A stretch of DNA of 64,000 nt from Hypomyces perniciosus. Taxonomy: Eukaryota; Ascomycota; Sordariomycetes; Hypocreales; Hypocreaceae. This document shows positions 9,893 to 22,900 of this stretch, one piece after another. How positions within the stretch are numbered: position 1 is the stretch's first letter; every line of letters starts with the position of its first letter. Location: assembly GCA_008477525.1 (NCBI GenBank), contig SPDT01000007.1, positions 6,076,001-6,140,000 on the forward strand, read 5' to 3'. The position numbers and the translations under genes were made by a program. A model generated the notes under the pieces. That model ran no database searches and had not been told where the DNA came from. It was given only the letters and a program-made list of their open reading frames with translations.

Positions 9893-11444
9893 TCAAATAA
9901 TAATTAGGAAAGCACTTTCCTTAAATAAATATCGCTCATTATCTAACATTCTACCTGCTGTAGAGTCCGTCTCGGAAATGTGAAAGTCTTGCGGGAAGAC
10001 AAGTATCTTCTCGATCGTCTTGAATTAGTGTAGGACAGTCCTGATCAGAATTTCAGCCTGTAGATCACCCTGTTGCACAGAAAAGCTGGCGAGTCAGAGT
10101 CCTGGAAGTGTATGTAACAGATTAGGGAATCAAGCAATATTGGCAGTGCAAAGTTCTTTGTATAGTCCCATGATGAGGTTGTCATAGATGAAGATGATAT
10201 GGAGGTAGTCAGGCGACAGTTTAAGGGTGGTGATGATGTTGGGGATGGACTTTGGCCTCGGCTTGCTAGCGACGGGTGCGGTTGAGAACCGTCCCGACGG
10301 GTTACAGGACTGGATAATGTCAATGAACTTGGATATGTGATTGAATTCTTCCCTTAATGTATTGTTGGTGCCGTTGCTGGTGATACTACTAGAAGAACTA
10401 TCCTGCTCTTCTGTGCCGGTAGGTGATTTAAAGCGTTGGTTCTCCCTCAGCGACCTCTCTAGCTGCATGGACAGCTCTATTCCTGGTTTGGAGATGCGTG
10501 TGTCGCATTTGAAGTTTAATATATGAGGCTCGCTCTCTATACCTGGGGTTCGCTTTCCATAGCTCGGACTCGCTCTCTATTGCAGATCCTCGTAGAGCGC
10601 TTGAATTATGTCATTGCGGGGATCCATAAGCCCGGACTCGCTCTCTATTGCAGATCCCCATCCATATGCTCGCACTTGCTCTTTATTGCAGATTCCTGTC
10701 GAGTTATTAGATTATGCCATTACAGGGATCCATAAGCTCGGATACGGGGGAGATGCGAAATGGCGTGAAATAGACACAGTCGTCATACAGGTGGTCTGCC
10801 ATGCCGTTGACACTGGTGGCCTCGGCGATGCCGTCAAACTGTTCCGAGACGTAGCTGTGGGACCTAAATGTGTCGCATGCGCCGTCTGGCTGTGAGAGAC
10901 TTAAAGATATATAGTTGTCGCTTGCTGCTGCTTCTGTCATGGACGGAGTTGCCTGTGCACTGTCCAGCGTCGTCCACTGCCGGGTAGGTGGCATTTGTAG
11001 CGTATGACGTAGGTGAGGCATCTGAGCTGTTGAACTGGGTATCCCATCCGCGAGAGACGGCGCAAGAAGGTCATTGGAGAGGTGGTCCAAGGGCAGAGTA
11101 TCACGAGCCGTTTGTGCGGGCGGTGCCTTAAGCCCCTTTTTACGGCTTTTAGCTCCAAGTGCCAACGTTTGTGACCCATTTGATGGAGGAGTTGTACCAA
11201 AAGTCGATGTGGATGCTGTCGCAGAGATGCTACCCGATTCGAGTTTGCGTCCAAGCGGTTTCGTGAAGCCGGTGAAGCAGGCTGCACCTGCGCGCTTACA
11301 CCGACTGCAGGTGTCGGTTGTGTTATTGCGTGGGGGGCAGCGTAGCTTCTGGTTGCGGCACCGGTCACAGGCGGAGCGTCTGGAAGATGGACGAGGGTAC
11401 CTCGGGAGTATCTGCATGTTTTTGCCACTGGCAGTCATTGTCAT
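9893..11444 (-). pseudogene. Zn(II)2Cys6 transcription factor, disrupted
   Basis: The gene starts at 11444. Residues about 24-52 form a fungal binuclear zinc cluster, CDRCRNQKLRCPP...TCSRCKRAGAAC, followed by a basic/Gly linker, the layout of nuclear DNA-binding regulators that often control secondary-metabolite clusters. The frame runs to a stop near 10707. Beyond a repeated stretch (10523-10735), coding resumes with 'LERSLRENQRF', a Ser run and 'PDYLHIIFIYDNLIMGLYKEL', which resembles the C-terminal helical region of these regulators. It then shifts frame near 10140 ('DSDSPAFLCN') and meets a TAA near 10030 before 'KILVFPQDFHISETDS', ending at 9893. Three separate lesions argue for a pseudogene. 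Introns could explain some but not all of them. Confidence 0.65.
10523..10735. repeat. Internal imperfect tandem duplication in the regulator pseudogene
   Basis: Three copies of a 'CGGACTCGCTCTCTATTGCAG'-like core occur, starting near 10564, 10632 and 10668, and two copies of a longer unit end in GGGATCCATAAG (about 10558-10630 and 10658-10730). The copies have diverged at many bases. On the minus strand each unit contributes stops (TAG or TAA after CTGCAA), so the duplication breaks the regulator. Confidence 0.75.
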
Positions 11445-13870
11445 TGTGAGTCTTCTGTATGTGTCATTTGTTGTTTTGTATGGTGATCATGTGAAGCTCG
11501 GTGTGAGGAGGGCCGATTATGGTGTAAGTTGTAGATTGCACTACACGTAGCGTAAAGTTGAGCAAAAACAAGCCGTAACTAATTCGAGTTTGAGGCCATT
11601 CAAAGTGTATACCCGCAGAATGTTAAAAATGACGTCTCGGGAAGAGCAGGAGCCTCTAGTGTGGGTACATGAGTTGAGATGTGAATGAATGAGGTGAGAT
11701 GATGAGACGATGGCGTCAACATATGCAGGCGAGGGAACGGAACAAGGTAAGCATAAACTACGTCTCAGATGCTGGAGAGCTGTTACTCAAGACCCGCAAA
11801 CACTTGAATGAAAAATTACAGGATGCCGGTACACCCTAAAACGAAGTAGAATCAAAAGGGTAACTAGAGCCCCAGGATACCTGGAGAAACCCCGAGAAAC
11901 CCAAGGCGAAAGGGCAAAAGAAGGTCGCTGTAGTCCATGTGGGTGAGTGGGTGGTGCTACTCAAGCAAAGTCCATGACCAAGTCCATCACGTCCTTCCAT
12001 CCTTTCTGGTGCTATCTAATCTTGTTCTGCTACACTATCTCACTCAATCTGACAGTGGTGCGATGTATGTGTTCTTGTTGGCATGTGCTTCGTCCACTTC
12101 TCCTCTCATATACGTTCACATTTCGGGGCATATTACTTTGTAAGTACAACACACCCAATCTCTCACTCTGGCACAGACATAATATACCATTGCCCTGCCA
12201 TAGAGAACTGGCATATAGGGTACACGCGAGCATATTCCACATTATATTGGAGCCGAATGTGAGCAGTGGAATCACATGTCACCACTCACTGTTACTTCTC
12301 ATAGTCAGGACGAGGAAACAAGTACAGAAAGTGACTCCAGGCTCTGTACAGGCAGGATAAAAAACCTGGAGAACCAGGTGAATGGACAGGAGATTCAAGT
12401 GGGTTAGTTCGGCAAAGATACACGGCTTGACGCAAGAACGGGAGCTAAGTGGGAATGTATGTGGCAGAGTCGCAAGCAGGTCATGTTCCAAAACGTCTCA
12501 ATACGAGCCAGTTCTCATAGGTACATGACCAAGTACGCAACGAGTCAGTGAGGGGACGAAGGAAGGGAATAGCAAAGAATTGACACTGCAGCAATATACG
12601 CAGCGGCACAGTGCAGGGTACAGTACATGCCAGCGCACTGGATCGAAAGGGGAGACAGGGATCCTAGATCGTAGCAGGGGACGAGGAAGAGTCTGAGTGG
12701 TTTGTTCGGCTAGCGCGAGGTTGACAACGCTTCTTGGAAGATCCTGCTTGGCATGCCTGATCTCGACTCCATTGTGCCTTGGCATGCAAATCCCAAAGCC
12801 TACGTAGTATGTAAGGCAGATGCTAAATATGACCTGCCAGTTTTTTGAAGACTGCCACGTTACGTGGTGCTAGATTCTACGATAGAACATGGACTGGGAA
12901 GGAAAGGGCTAGGAAAAACGTTTCATTCGTGGTATCCATTATCCGTTGTGGAGAGAGATTGCATGTTTTAACAGTGAGCTATAAATCCATGCCTATATAT
13001 GAGTGTGCTAGTCTCCCAGCGGTATACGGAGTAAACTAGTTTTCTTGATCTATAATTCGTGGCTTTTCATAACGGGGTATGCTAGGAGACGGATGAGAAA
13101 AGAATGTCACAGCCAAAGTGGACCCGCCACTAAAGTAGACTATCATTTAGCTATAGCTTATTTTCTAATACTCCTTGCGACATGAACTACTATTGGCGCA
13201 TCCTCCAGTCTGTTCGCTGATCTCTGCCGTCTCTCGGCGCTGCAACTTGCCGAATCAGCAGCCCTGTTGGTAGTGGCTGAGTGGCTGAGTGGCTGAGTGG
13301 CTGACATATTCATTTACTACTTGTGGGAGACCGCAGATGACACCGTGACAGATGTACGGAGTAGGAAGCCATTAGTCTATCAATCGACAGGGGAAGCACC
13401 CTGGATGGATGCCGACCGCCGTGTTGGCGTTCGTACTCGCTTCCCACTCGGATTCGTAGCTGCGTTGCCGCTAGACATGATTCAAGGGCAAGGCATATGC
13501 TTACGTTCGGTCAGAGTACTTCGTAAATGTAAAATGGGTTCTCAGTTAATTAGAACATGGTACAACTAGTCTGATGAGTAATCGAACCAGCACGTACCGA
13601 GAGGGCGTAAGCCATTCATGGCAAATATGACGTCGCGGATGACCGGTTCAACGGTCAGTGTTGATCGATAAGCACTACATCTGACTGCTCATTTGTTCAA
13701 CCCTATTATCGTTACCGGGTACGGCACTGCTTGTCGTTTCATCTTCGTTTCAACCGTGCACAAAGCAGGTTTGGACCACCTGCAACATTGACCAAGCAAG
13801 GCGCGACTATTAGGCTTTCACCCACGCACTGTAATCTACGCGATAATATCTACATAGTACTACGCATCGT
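11445..13870. other. 2.4-kb region without a supported gene
   Basis: This includes the upstream side of the regulator. Several frames of 60-160 codons exist on both strands, but none has a domain, signal peptide, consistent splice sites or fungal codon bias. A 32-bp minisatellite lies at 13271-13302. Confidence 0.5.
13271..13302. repeat. 8-bp minisatellite, four copies of GAGTGGCT
   Basis: Three exact copies of GAGTGGCT follow one TAGTGGCT copy, directly visible. No function is implied. Confidence 0.9.
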
Positions 13871-15286
13871 TTATGATTCCATGCATGGTACGTGCCCTCC
13901 CCTACGCTTGAAGTTCATGCCGTTCTCGAGGCTTGCGATGCAGAAGTGTGGTCGCTCGTCCAAGTGGGCTATCTCGGATGCAGAGACGGATGGGCTCGGC
14001 GAATGCTCAATTTTCTGAGACGACGGCGACCTTCTTATACTTTCTTCATTGACCACGGTCTCGGCCTGGATCCAGACAAACCCGTCTCCATGGGCATCAC
14101 ACCGTTCAAATGCAAGATGGAAGCGGATCCATTTTTTGGCATCCTGTTGGATGCGCTCAATCTTTTCAAGATTGACATACACGTGATGCTCTTCGTGCTC
14201 ATCACACAGCCAGCCAAGCTGTCGACAGAGCGCCGTTGAAACCTCGCGACATGCCATCAGCAACTGCAAGTCCTTGGTTTCTTTTTCGTTGAGACTCTGC
14301 GGCTGCTGTATGGCATTCTCAGACGGCGACAGCTCCTCCAGCCGACCGTTGAATTTGGCATGAAAGTCTTTAAGATATTGACCACCTTTTGAAATGTTGG
14401 CACTGCACCTTTGGACTCGTGATGTGATGGCTTTGGGGGACAGCTTCGTTTTCGATTCGAGCTTCTGAGAGTATCACATCTCGGTAAGCTACATGATTTT
14501 GAAGCGTAAACCGAATTGGGTATGTCACTGTGAGGCAACTTACAGAAAGCAGACCCTCCAATTGCTGGATCGCCGCCCCAAGCGGATTTTCTGCCATGTT
14601 CAGCGTCCTCAAGAGCTCTTCTGCCCAGTTGGAAGTGGGACTAGATGTCTGGTCGCTGCTGGTGGTAGCATCGACAATAGTGCCAAACAGAAGGAACTCC
14701 CGGTCGGTGAGCATGGAAAGCGACCTTTGACGTTTCAATACTACCTGCATCCTCTCGATAGGTTGGGTTCCCTCGCACACTAGCGCCTGGTCATGGGGAC
14801 TTTTGCCTAGGCTCTTGAGGGACTTCCTCACGTTCCTATGATGGCCCTGGATAACTGCCAATCTGTCTCTGATTCTCAGCATAATGCTGCCCGTTGGCGG
14901 GCTGAACTGGCTGAGCATGCGCGAGATGTCCATGACAGAGCGGCGCGACCGCGTGCGCGGTGGGCTGGCGCCGGGCTTGCTGACTTCGCGGATCGCATTG
15001 ACAACTTTGTAGTTAGTTAGATGTTTGCTTCACGCCCATGAAATGCCCATGAAGTGACACGCTTACTACGAGGCATGTATATTTTCGGACTATAGTAGAC
15101 ATCCCTGCTCCATCCTGTATCGCGCTGATTGTTGAACATTGCCGAGTCGCCATGGGTGGCATTGCCATCAACATTCTGTTTCCTGGCATCGATCGTCTGC
15201 TTTCCTCTACCCTGGACTGGCTTGAAGGTATCTGGGCTGTTGGCTTTTGGATGCCTACTGCGTGTTGCTGGTAGTTGCGCGTCCAT
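13871..15286 (-). CDS. Uncharacterised fungal protein, three exons, 424 aa
   Basis: Exons are 15286-15067, 15004-14544 and 14464-13871. Intron 1 (15005-15066) has GTAAGC, a CTAACTAAC branch region and an AAAG acceptor; intron 2 (14465-14543) has GTAAGT and a CTCAG acceptor. Both keep the frame, and the exon lengths sum to 425 codons including the stop, which is the main evidence that the gene is real. The N-terminal part is basic and Ser/Pro-rich. The middle (from 'VMDISRMLSQF') looks helical. The C-terminal third carries 'LCRQLGWLCDEHEEHHVYVNLE', faintly like the Cys/His region of DUF7580-type proteins of the fungal signalling and incompatibility world; I hold that lightly. There is no signal peptide or transmembrane segment. 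The end near 13871 may be early for that family. Confidence 0.6.
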
Positions 15287-15987
15287 GATCACGGCGGGAT
15301 ATTAGTCTCGAACGTTTCCGTGGCAAGCACTCTGTTCGTGGTATTAGGCGTGGACGGTGAGTGGTGTGGGTAACAAAACGATGATGATGAAGCCACAGGC
15401 AGTGAAATAAGACAGTCGCAAGAATAGAAGATCTTTTGACTCTCTTTGTCTGCTTGCGTATCATCGCGCGTGTCCGTCTGCCGATATTGAGAAGCCTGTC
15501 TTCGATCTGGTCTAGCTTTGCAGTCTAGAGCAATATGTCTCAATCGCCGAGACCGAAGGGTGAGGGTCGGAGGCATATCATGGTGCAAATCGCCTGTATG
15601 CTGCTCAGATATGCCGCATGCACTCGAAGCGGTGGTGGTGACGGCTGAATGGTCCAAGAGGAGCCACGTATGTCGACGCCATGCTCAGCTCTATGCGATG
15701 GTGGGGTGGATTTTCAACGCAGCCTGATCTCAAGAACTGGATGCTCTGCAGCGGGATGTGTATTTGCCGGTCATTGTGTTTCCGAATAAAGCCTGTGTGT
15801 GTATCCTATCAGGGCGGGAAACAATAATGAGGCGAGCTCCGTGGGGGAAACGGCTGCTGATATGATGAATCGCAAGCTCGTGTAGCTACCGTGAATGCTT
15901 GATGGGCTTCATGCGGATCGGATATAAAGCTGTCTGGCTGAGCTGCTGTGATTCCCCAGAATCCTTTAAGCCCAGTACTTTCGATCA
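15287..15987. other. Upstream region of the 15286 gene; no second gene supported
   Basis: A 122-codon minus-strand frame (15289-15657) runs into the start of the gene and could be 5' UTR or an extra exon. It has no recognisable domain. Confidence 0.4.
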
Positions 15988-16230
15988 ATGTCACCATCCG
16001 ATAAAAAAAAGCCCAAGGCTATACGTTCCTCTCGAATAAAGCGTCGTTCGCAGAGTCATCCATCTCCCGAAGCCTCCAAGCTCCGCTCAGGCGCATTGCA
16101 AGCCACCAAGTCCCGCCGGCGGCTGTATAGCTTGGTCCAAGGTCAGGTTGCCCACAATGAGACGCGTGCCCTCATTCAATACTGTAGCCGCATCCTTCTC
16201 CTTGGGAAGAGCTGCTACGTCTTCCTCGGT
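15988..16230. pseudogene. Gene fragment cut at the edge of the RIP block
   Basis: Both strands are open here. The plus strand starts at 15988 with a very basic N-terminus (MSPSDKKKPK) and runs into A+T-only sequence at about 16230. The minus strand reads 'LTEEDVAALPKEKDAATVLNEGTRLIVGNLTLDQ' from the boundary to a stop near 16092, with codon choice (GAG, AAG, GTG GGC AAC) that looks more like a real fungal gene. Either way the frame ends where Gypsy sequence begins, so I call it a fragment truncated by the element. Function unknown. Confidence 0.45.
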
Positions 16231-19200
16231 CAGATTATAAATCTTATAAAAGGTAATACTTATATTATCTTTAAGTTTAATTATATAATCCTATTAACTG
16301 TATTTTAATAGCTTAATATTAAATATTTTTTTAAATAGTTTATTATACTTTTAGTATTTTTAGGGATATTCTATAGTTATTTTAATAATACTGCTGTTTT
16401 AAGGCTTTTTATTTTAAGTATTTTATTAATATTATTAAATGCTTTCTCTAAAAAAGCAATTATTCTTTAGATTTATTTATTTTTTTCTTTTACTTTATTT
16501 AAGTCTTATTTTTAAATACATTATTTCTATAATTAAATTAAAAGTAACTTTTTTAGTTTTTTTCTTTAATATATTTAAGGGTTTTATATAAGATTTCTGC
16601 CTTATAATTAAAACCTTTTTAATAGTTCTAATCGCTAAAAGAGCTTTATTATTACATTAATAAAGCTAACTATTTTCCTAGTTAATATTAAAGTTATTAC
16701 GTTTTAATTAAAAATAATTAAAAATAATATTATATTTATTAATATTTACTATATTATAAAGAACTACTCTTTTATATTTAGTAATTTTAAGTTTAAAGTA
16801 ATTAGTCTTTCACGTCATTTATTTATTATTATATATAAAAGCTCCTTTCTTTATTTAATAAACTTAATATAATTTAATTTTCTCTTTTTAAAGTAACTGT
16901 AAGCGATTTATAGTTATAGGTATAATAAAATTACTTATTACTTTACTGTTTATTAATATATATAACTAATATCCTTTAACTATTATCTTTAATTTAAAAT
17001 ATAGTAAATCTTTATTATTACTTTTATTATTTAATATTTTAAAAGATATAATTTATTAATTATTACTTTATAGCCTTTTTATAAATAATATTAATTATTT
17101 CCTGATTTTTCTTTTCTTATATAAATTTTACAGGGAATTAAAGTTTTTTAAAGTAAATATTATTTTCTTTTATTATAAGCAGTTCTTTTATAAATAATAA
17201 AGTTAAATTAATTTTAATACAGTTCTTTCATAATTTAATTAATCTCTTTATCTTTTAAAATGGGTTTATACTTTATATATTTATATATTTACTATTTTTA
17301 AAGTTTTTCTTATAGGTAAGTAATGCATTTATCTTGTTAATAGTATATATAGTCTAGCGATAAATATAATATATTATTAGCTTATTATAAATACTAATTT
17401 TATAACTTATTTTGCTTATATATAATATACTTTAAGCTATTATATTTTAAATAGTATTATTAATTGTATTTAAACCTTTTATTATTGTAAAAGTATTATT
17501 TTATTAATTTCTTTTAGTAGTAGATATAGTATGTTTTAAACCTATATCCTTTAAGTCTTTATAGCTAGCAATATTCCTTTAAGGTTTTAATATCTAGTTT
17601 AATAATAATAATCTTAAAGTTTTAATACTATATAATTATAATTTATTCTTTAAAAATATTATAATTATATATTTATTTTATAAAGTAAAATAAGATTTTA
17701 ATTAAAAATATATTATATTTTACTTTCTTTTAAAAGTATACTATATACTTATATATAATATAAATAACTTAAAACATTATATAGTATTGTTTATAAATAA
17801 GGTTATTTATCATATAGTCTTTTTATATATAAAAATATATAAGTTTTACTTATATAGTTAAAGCAGTTAAAATAGCTTTAATAGCTATTTTATCATTAAC
17901 TTTATTTTATATATAAAGTTATTTATATAGGTATAAGTTTAATTTATTTTACTGTATATATATAGTAACTCTTTTAATTAAATTTAAATAGTATTTATTT
18001 AATTTACCTTTAAAGTTACTGTTTATAGGTAATATACTTTTTAGTTTTAAAGGTATAGTACTATATAGTAATAGTTTATATTATAAAAGGTTATTTTTAT
18101 TTTTATTATTAAAGTTATTACTATTAATTTATCCTTTATTGCCTGTAATAATTTAATGAAAATATTAATAGTTAATTATAATAATTATTTATTTATTTAA
18201 AATACTATTATTTTTATTTAACTTTATATAATTAAAGTTTAGGTTTTATTTTATTAAATGATTTAAATATAGTAGGTATTTATTTACTTTATTTTCTTTA
18301 AAAATATCTTTAAAAGTTAAAGATTTAGATTTTAATTAGTATTTCTTTTAGTTTATTATAAATATCTTTTTAAGTTATATTAAATATTATCTGCTTGTAT
18401 TTTAATTAAATTTATAAATAAAGCAGCTATTATTATAATATATAGTTTAGTTAAATAATATATAATTAATAGCCTTTAAAACTATATTAACTTCTTATTC
18501 TAATTTTAATATAAACTTTTAAAGTGTATTAATTTTTAACTTTTATAAAGCTTTATAGTCTTTTAAAAAGTATTTTAGTTTATTATAATTATAATAAATA
18601 ACCTTTACTTTTCCTTTTTAAATAATATTTAAATTTATTTAATTAAATCTTTTATTATTAAAGCTAATAATATATTTTTATTGCTGTTTATTTTAATTTA
18701 TATATTTTTAATATTTATAAATTTATTTAAATAACTATTATCCTTTCTTTATATTTAAATACAGTTTATAAAGTAAATTATCTATATTTATATATTTCTT
18801 AATAAATTTAATAATACCTTTATTTTACAAGAATTCATAAGCTTCCCTTTTAATTTTTAGTTTAAATTTATTATAAAAGCATTTAATAAAAGTAGAATTT
18901 CCTTATTTAACCTTAAAAGTATAATTCTTAAAGTATATAGTATAATTAATGTATTTTCCTTTTTAAATTAAGTTTATAAATTTATTTTCTGCAGTATATT
19001 TTTTATTAATATTATTAAAGATATTTTTTAATTTTTCCTTAAATTAATTATAATTAGTAAATATAATTTATATTTACTTATTAATATTAACTTTATTATT
19101 AAAGAAATCCTTTTAAATAAATTTAAACTACTTTAAAGTATTCCCTTTAAATTATTTAATAGTTAAAAAAACTTTACTAGTTTTTATATTAAAGTTAATT

Positions 19201-19691
19201 AAAAAGTAGGTAAAATAGTTATATAATTAAGTAAAAAATAATTAAAGTCCTATAATAGTTTTATTAAAATGCTTAAAGGGTTATATTTTAAGTAATTCTT
19301 TTAAGTCCCTTAAAAGTTAATTCCTTTTAAAGTTTAGTATAAGGTTTAAAGCAGGTATAGGTAATATTTGGTTTTATAAGTCTATAATAGCTGCTTACTA
19401 TTAGTAAATTACTTATTAAAGTTTAGCGTTTTTAATAGTTAAATATTAATAGTATTATTCCTATTTTATAAAGTTAACTTTTATATATTAAAAGGCTTTT
19501 TCTATATAAATATAAAGTTATTTTATTTTATTAACTTAATCTTTATTTTCGCTTTTATTTATATTATTATCTTTATTATAATTTTATTTTTAATAAAAAG
19601 GTAAAGTAAAAGGTAAAGTATTAAAATTATTAGAAAAGGATACTGTAATGGATATATTTGCAATATTATTTAAGATTTTTAGTAGCCTTTT
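16231..19691 (-). mobile_element. Partial Gypsy (same family as 24907-32600), gag-protease part
   Basis: The reverse complement aligns by eye with 25.3-28.8 kb of the full-length Gypsy. Shared stretches lie near 19400-18900 (gag) and 16880-16440 (protease), and the 'FYKIYNL' reading occurs at the left end. The 5' LTR is absent: the copy stops at 'AGTAGCCTTTT', just upstream of where the related copy at 48.6 kb continues to its LTR. The 3' half of pol is missing, so the fragment ends in the host sequence at about 16230. It is heavily RIPed and without any intact frame. Confidence 0.8.
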
Positions 19692-19917
19692 TGTTACAGG
19701 CTAGGCCATGTCTCCCGGAATTACAACTACGCCGAATCCGGAAATACAACCAATACTAGACCGCTTACCTAATTAGGAAACCACCTCAGCCACAACCCTA
19801 TACACACAACTATATAATATATACATAGCTAGTATAGAGCTTCCTTCCTTTAGCTATAGATAGACAATACAGAAGTGCCCTAACTGCATGCTTTCCAGTT
19901 AAGCTACACCCATTACA
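19692..19917 (-). mobile_element. 226-bp LTR-like arm, inverted
   Basis: The arm starts TGTTACAGGC and ends CCATTACA on the plus strand, so it has TG...CA ends with matching terminal TGTTACA/TGTAACA. Its right-hand 154 bp are the inverted counterpart of 24753-24906, with about 16 differences, all transitions. It is preceded by CTTTT; no clear target duplication follows. It is probably a solo LTR, or one end of a rearranged element. Confidence 0.7.
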
Positions 19918-22900
19918 TATCTATAGCTCAGCTACTACCTAGCCAGTAAATAACAGAACTCTCACTGCAGAAGGAAAATAGCGAATTTCAAAGACTAAGC
20001 CTCTAAAGGCAATAATATATAATCGCGGATCAAGCAAGCTATTCTACCTTTATAGGAATAAATAACTGCATTAATAAAAAAGCTAGACTCTATAGCATTA
20101 GCGACTTAAGGGCTAGATAGCTAGGAAGATAAGATATTATTCTTTCCGCAACCTAAGTAAAAATCTATTTAGGCTGCAACTATAAAGCCTGCATTGACCT
20201 CTATAATAGAGTTTATATAAACTCCTAAGGTTAAAAGGAAGCTACTCTTTAACCTATTTAAATTCTCAGGAAAGTAAAGGGAGTATATTATATAGGCGTA
20301 AAATATACGCAAAAAGCTTAAATTTAATAAAAAGTTCTATAATAGTAATAGAGAATAGTAGTACTTTATTAACTCCTACTTAAATGCTATACTTAAATAG
20401 GTAGTTATTACCTTTTATATATTAAAAGGAACTAATAGGAATTATAACCTAGCAGAATTTATATAATACCTAAACTATACTTATAAGGATTAAAGACTCT
20501 AGAACTAAGCTATATAAAAGCTATATACTTTTAAGTAAAGAGATAAAACTTTACTTTTATTTTTCTTTCCCTGCTTTAAATAAAAACTCTTTAAAGTAGG
20601 CAGTAATAACTAGGCTAACTAAGCTAAGATTATTTTCTTTAAAGGAGTATTATCTCTAAAACTATAATTCTATTTAGTAATAATAGACCTACTGCTTAGT
20701 TATAGTAAATAGCTTATTAAAGTCTAAGATATTGCTAGCCGCGTTAAATAATTAGATCTAGACTAACAGAATACAGGAGCTGCCTTAATAGGCCACTCTT
20801 AGCAGAAAAAATATAATAAACTTTAACTATATTGCACTTTAAAGGACTATATATAAACAGTTAATAAAAAGGGCAATACCTAGATAAGGGGCATAAACTA
20901 TATAAAAAACCAGCGCCAATATAGCTCTTTAATAAGCGAGGCAGATACTGTCTAAGAGGCTATATATTATTATTGCAGGAAGGAGGGATATATTGCCTAG
21001 TTTTATAAAAAAGGCTATAAAGCCTAAGCGCATTAGGTTTAGATCACTAACCGCGAATCTAATAATAATAACCAGTATATTAACGGCAAGGAAAACAGTA
21101 ACTTTAGCGATAAGTTAAAAGATTAGCTTTAATATAAAGTTAGGCATTAAAGCCTATAAAGGAAAAACTAAAGGGATAAAAGGAGTTTAAAGAGTAAATA
21201 ACCAGCAAATCAGTAATATTATAAGCCAAAATAGAGAATATACCTATTACAGCACTATTCAATACTAGCTATAACCTTTATACTGTTATAAACTCTTCTT
21301 TTACCTAGAAGTTATACCTCCCGCAAATCAAAATTACTAAAAGGAAAATTAGGATATTTACTAAGATTTATAAAAAGGTAGAAACCAGCTATATTGCTGT
21401 TATTTACCTAGATCTATATAGCTATATTAAACATTAATACACCTATATAATAGATAAACTAGATTATAACCTAATCCTTAATAAGCCTTAGGCTAAGGCT
21501 AACTAGGTAGTATATAATATAGCTAAAAAGGAAGTTAGCTATAGAAAAGCTAGCCTATAGCTATAATTTATAGATAAGGAGGAGCCTGGGAATATTAAAG
21601 CTATATAAAGAGCCCGGCTTATACTAGCCTTAATATTATAAGCAGAATACTGCTGTATTGAAAGGAATAGCGAAAAGGAAGTATACTTCCTTTAAGCTAT
21701 TAGCTTATCCAATATTAAAAAAGCACTCTAGCCTAAAAAACCTATAAATCCCTAAAAATATATCCCCCTTAAACTATATAAAGAGTTCTATTTACTATTC
21801 TCTATAAAAAAAGCTACTAAGCTTTTACTATACTGCCTTAAAGTCGATTTACAGATTCCCCTAAAAGCCAATAAATACAGCAAAGAACCGGAACTCCTTT
21901 AAGGCCCCTTTTATAGTATTGTTGAAATAACAAGGTTATAATGAGCCTCATTTAAGTGCAGCTTCAAGGAAGGTGCACCCAACGCAGCAATAAGGAAACG
22001 ACTGAGAGTCTAATTGGGTTAACAATAGATAAACAATTGAATCGTAACTGAACGAATAGCTAGAAAGCTATAGAATATCTAGTGATGTGCGGCTGGTGTA
22101 GAAGTGATTGTATAAACAATAGCTTTGTCTTCTACAATAGTCCTCCGACCTAACAATAGGTGTACGGTGGCAGAATTGGGTTCGTGGCCGCATTCCTATT
22201 TTCCGCAAAATTCATTTGTATGTAAACTCGGTCAAATCGACTCACGGCTATATAAACAGGATACCATTTTAGTCAGATTTTTCACAATAGCCATTATGGC
22301 CATTGTATTGAGTCTAGGGTAGGCGGGGTAGCTGGTCCTAGCTCAATTGTTATCGTTGAAGATAACAGAAATTTCCTGACTTACACCGAAGTTCCTCCGG
22401 AACTCGGTCCTAGCGTCGGGCCTAATTCCGGGTCTAGCCAGAATAGGAAGGTTACCCAATTACACAGAAATCCTTACTTTTTAGCCCTCCTTTTTAACAA
22501 GTATATTATATAAGGAACTATTAGTGTTATAGAAGACCCTTTTTAACTTACTTAATAAAGGATTTATTTAAGCTAGCAGCTTAGCCGCTACAGCCCTTAT
22601 CTTTTTTATTTAAAAACCTAAAAAAGGAATTTGCTTTTATATAGACTACTGCGCCTTAAATGCAATAATACAGCAAGATCGCTACCCCCTCCCTTTTTTT
22701 TTAAAACCCTTAACAGCTTAATAAAAGTAAAGTAGTTTATAAAGCTAGATATAATAGCTGTATTTTATAAAATTAAAGTTGCGAAAAGAGAAAAATATAA
22801 AACTATATTTTATATATACTATAGCCTATATAAGTGGCAGGTAGTTTTATTTAAATTTACTAGCGCACTAGTAGTATTTTAATAGTATATTAACCAGGTA

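Noticed and set aside
11937..12785. Overlapping ORFs on both strands
   Set aside because: No strand is favoured and no recognisable protein feature is present.
22125..22322. 65-codon plus-strand ORF in the un-RIPed LTR
   Set aside because: It lies wholly inside the solo LTR defined by a perfect TSD and has no domain.
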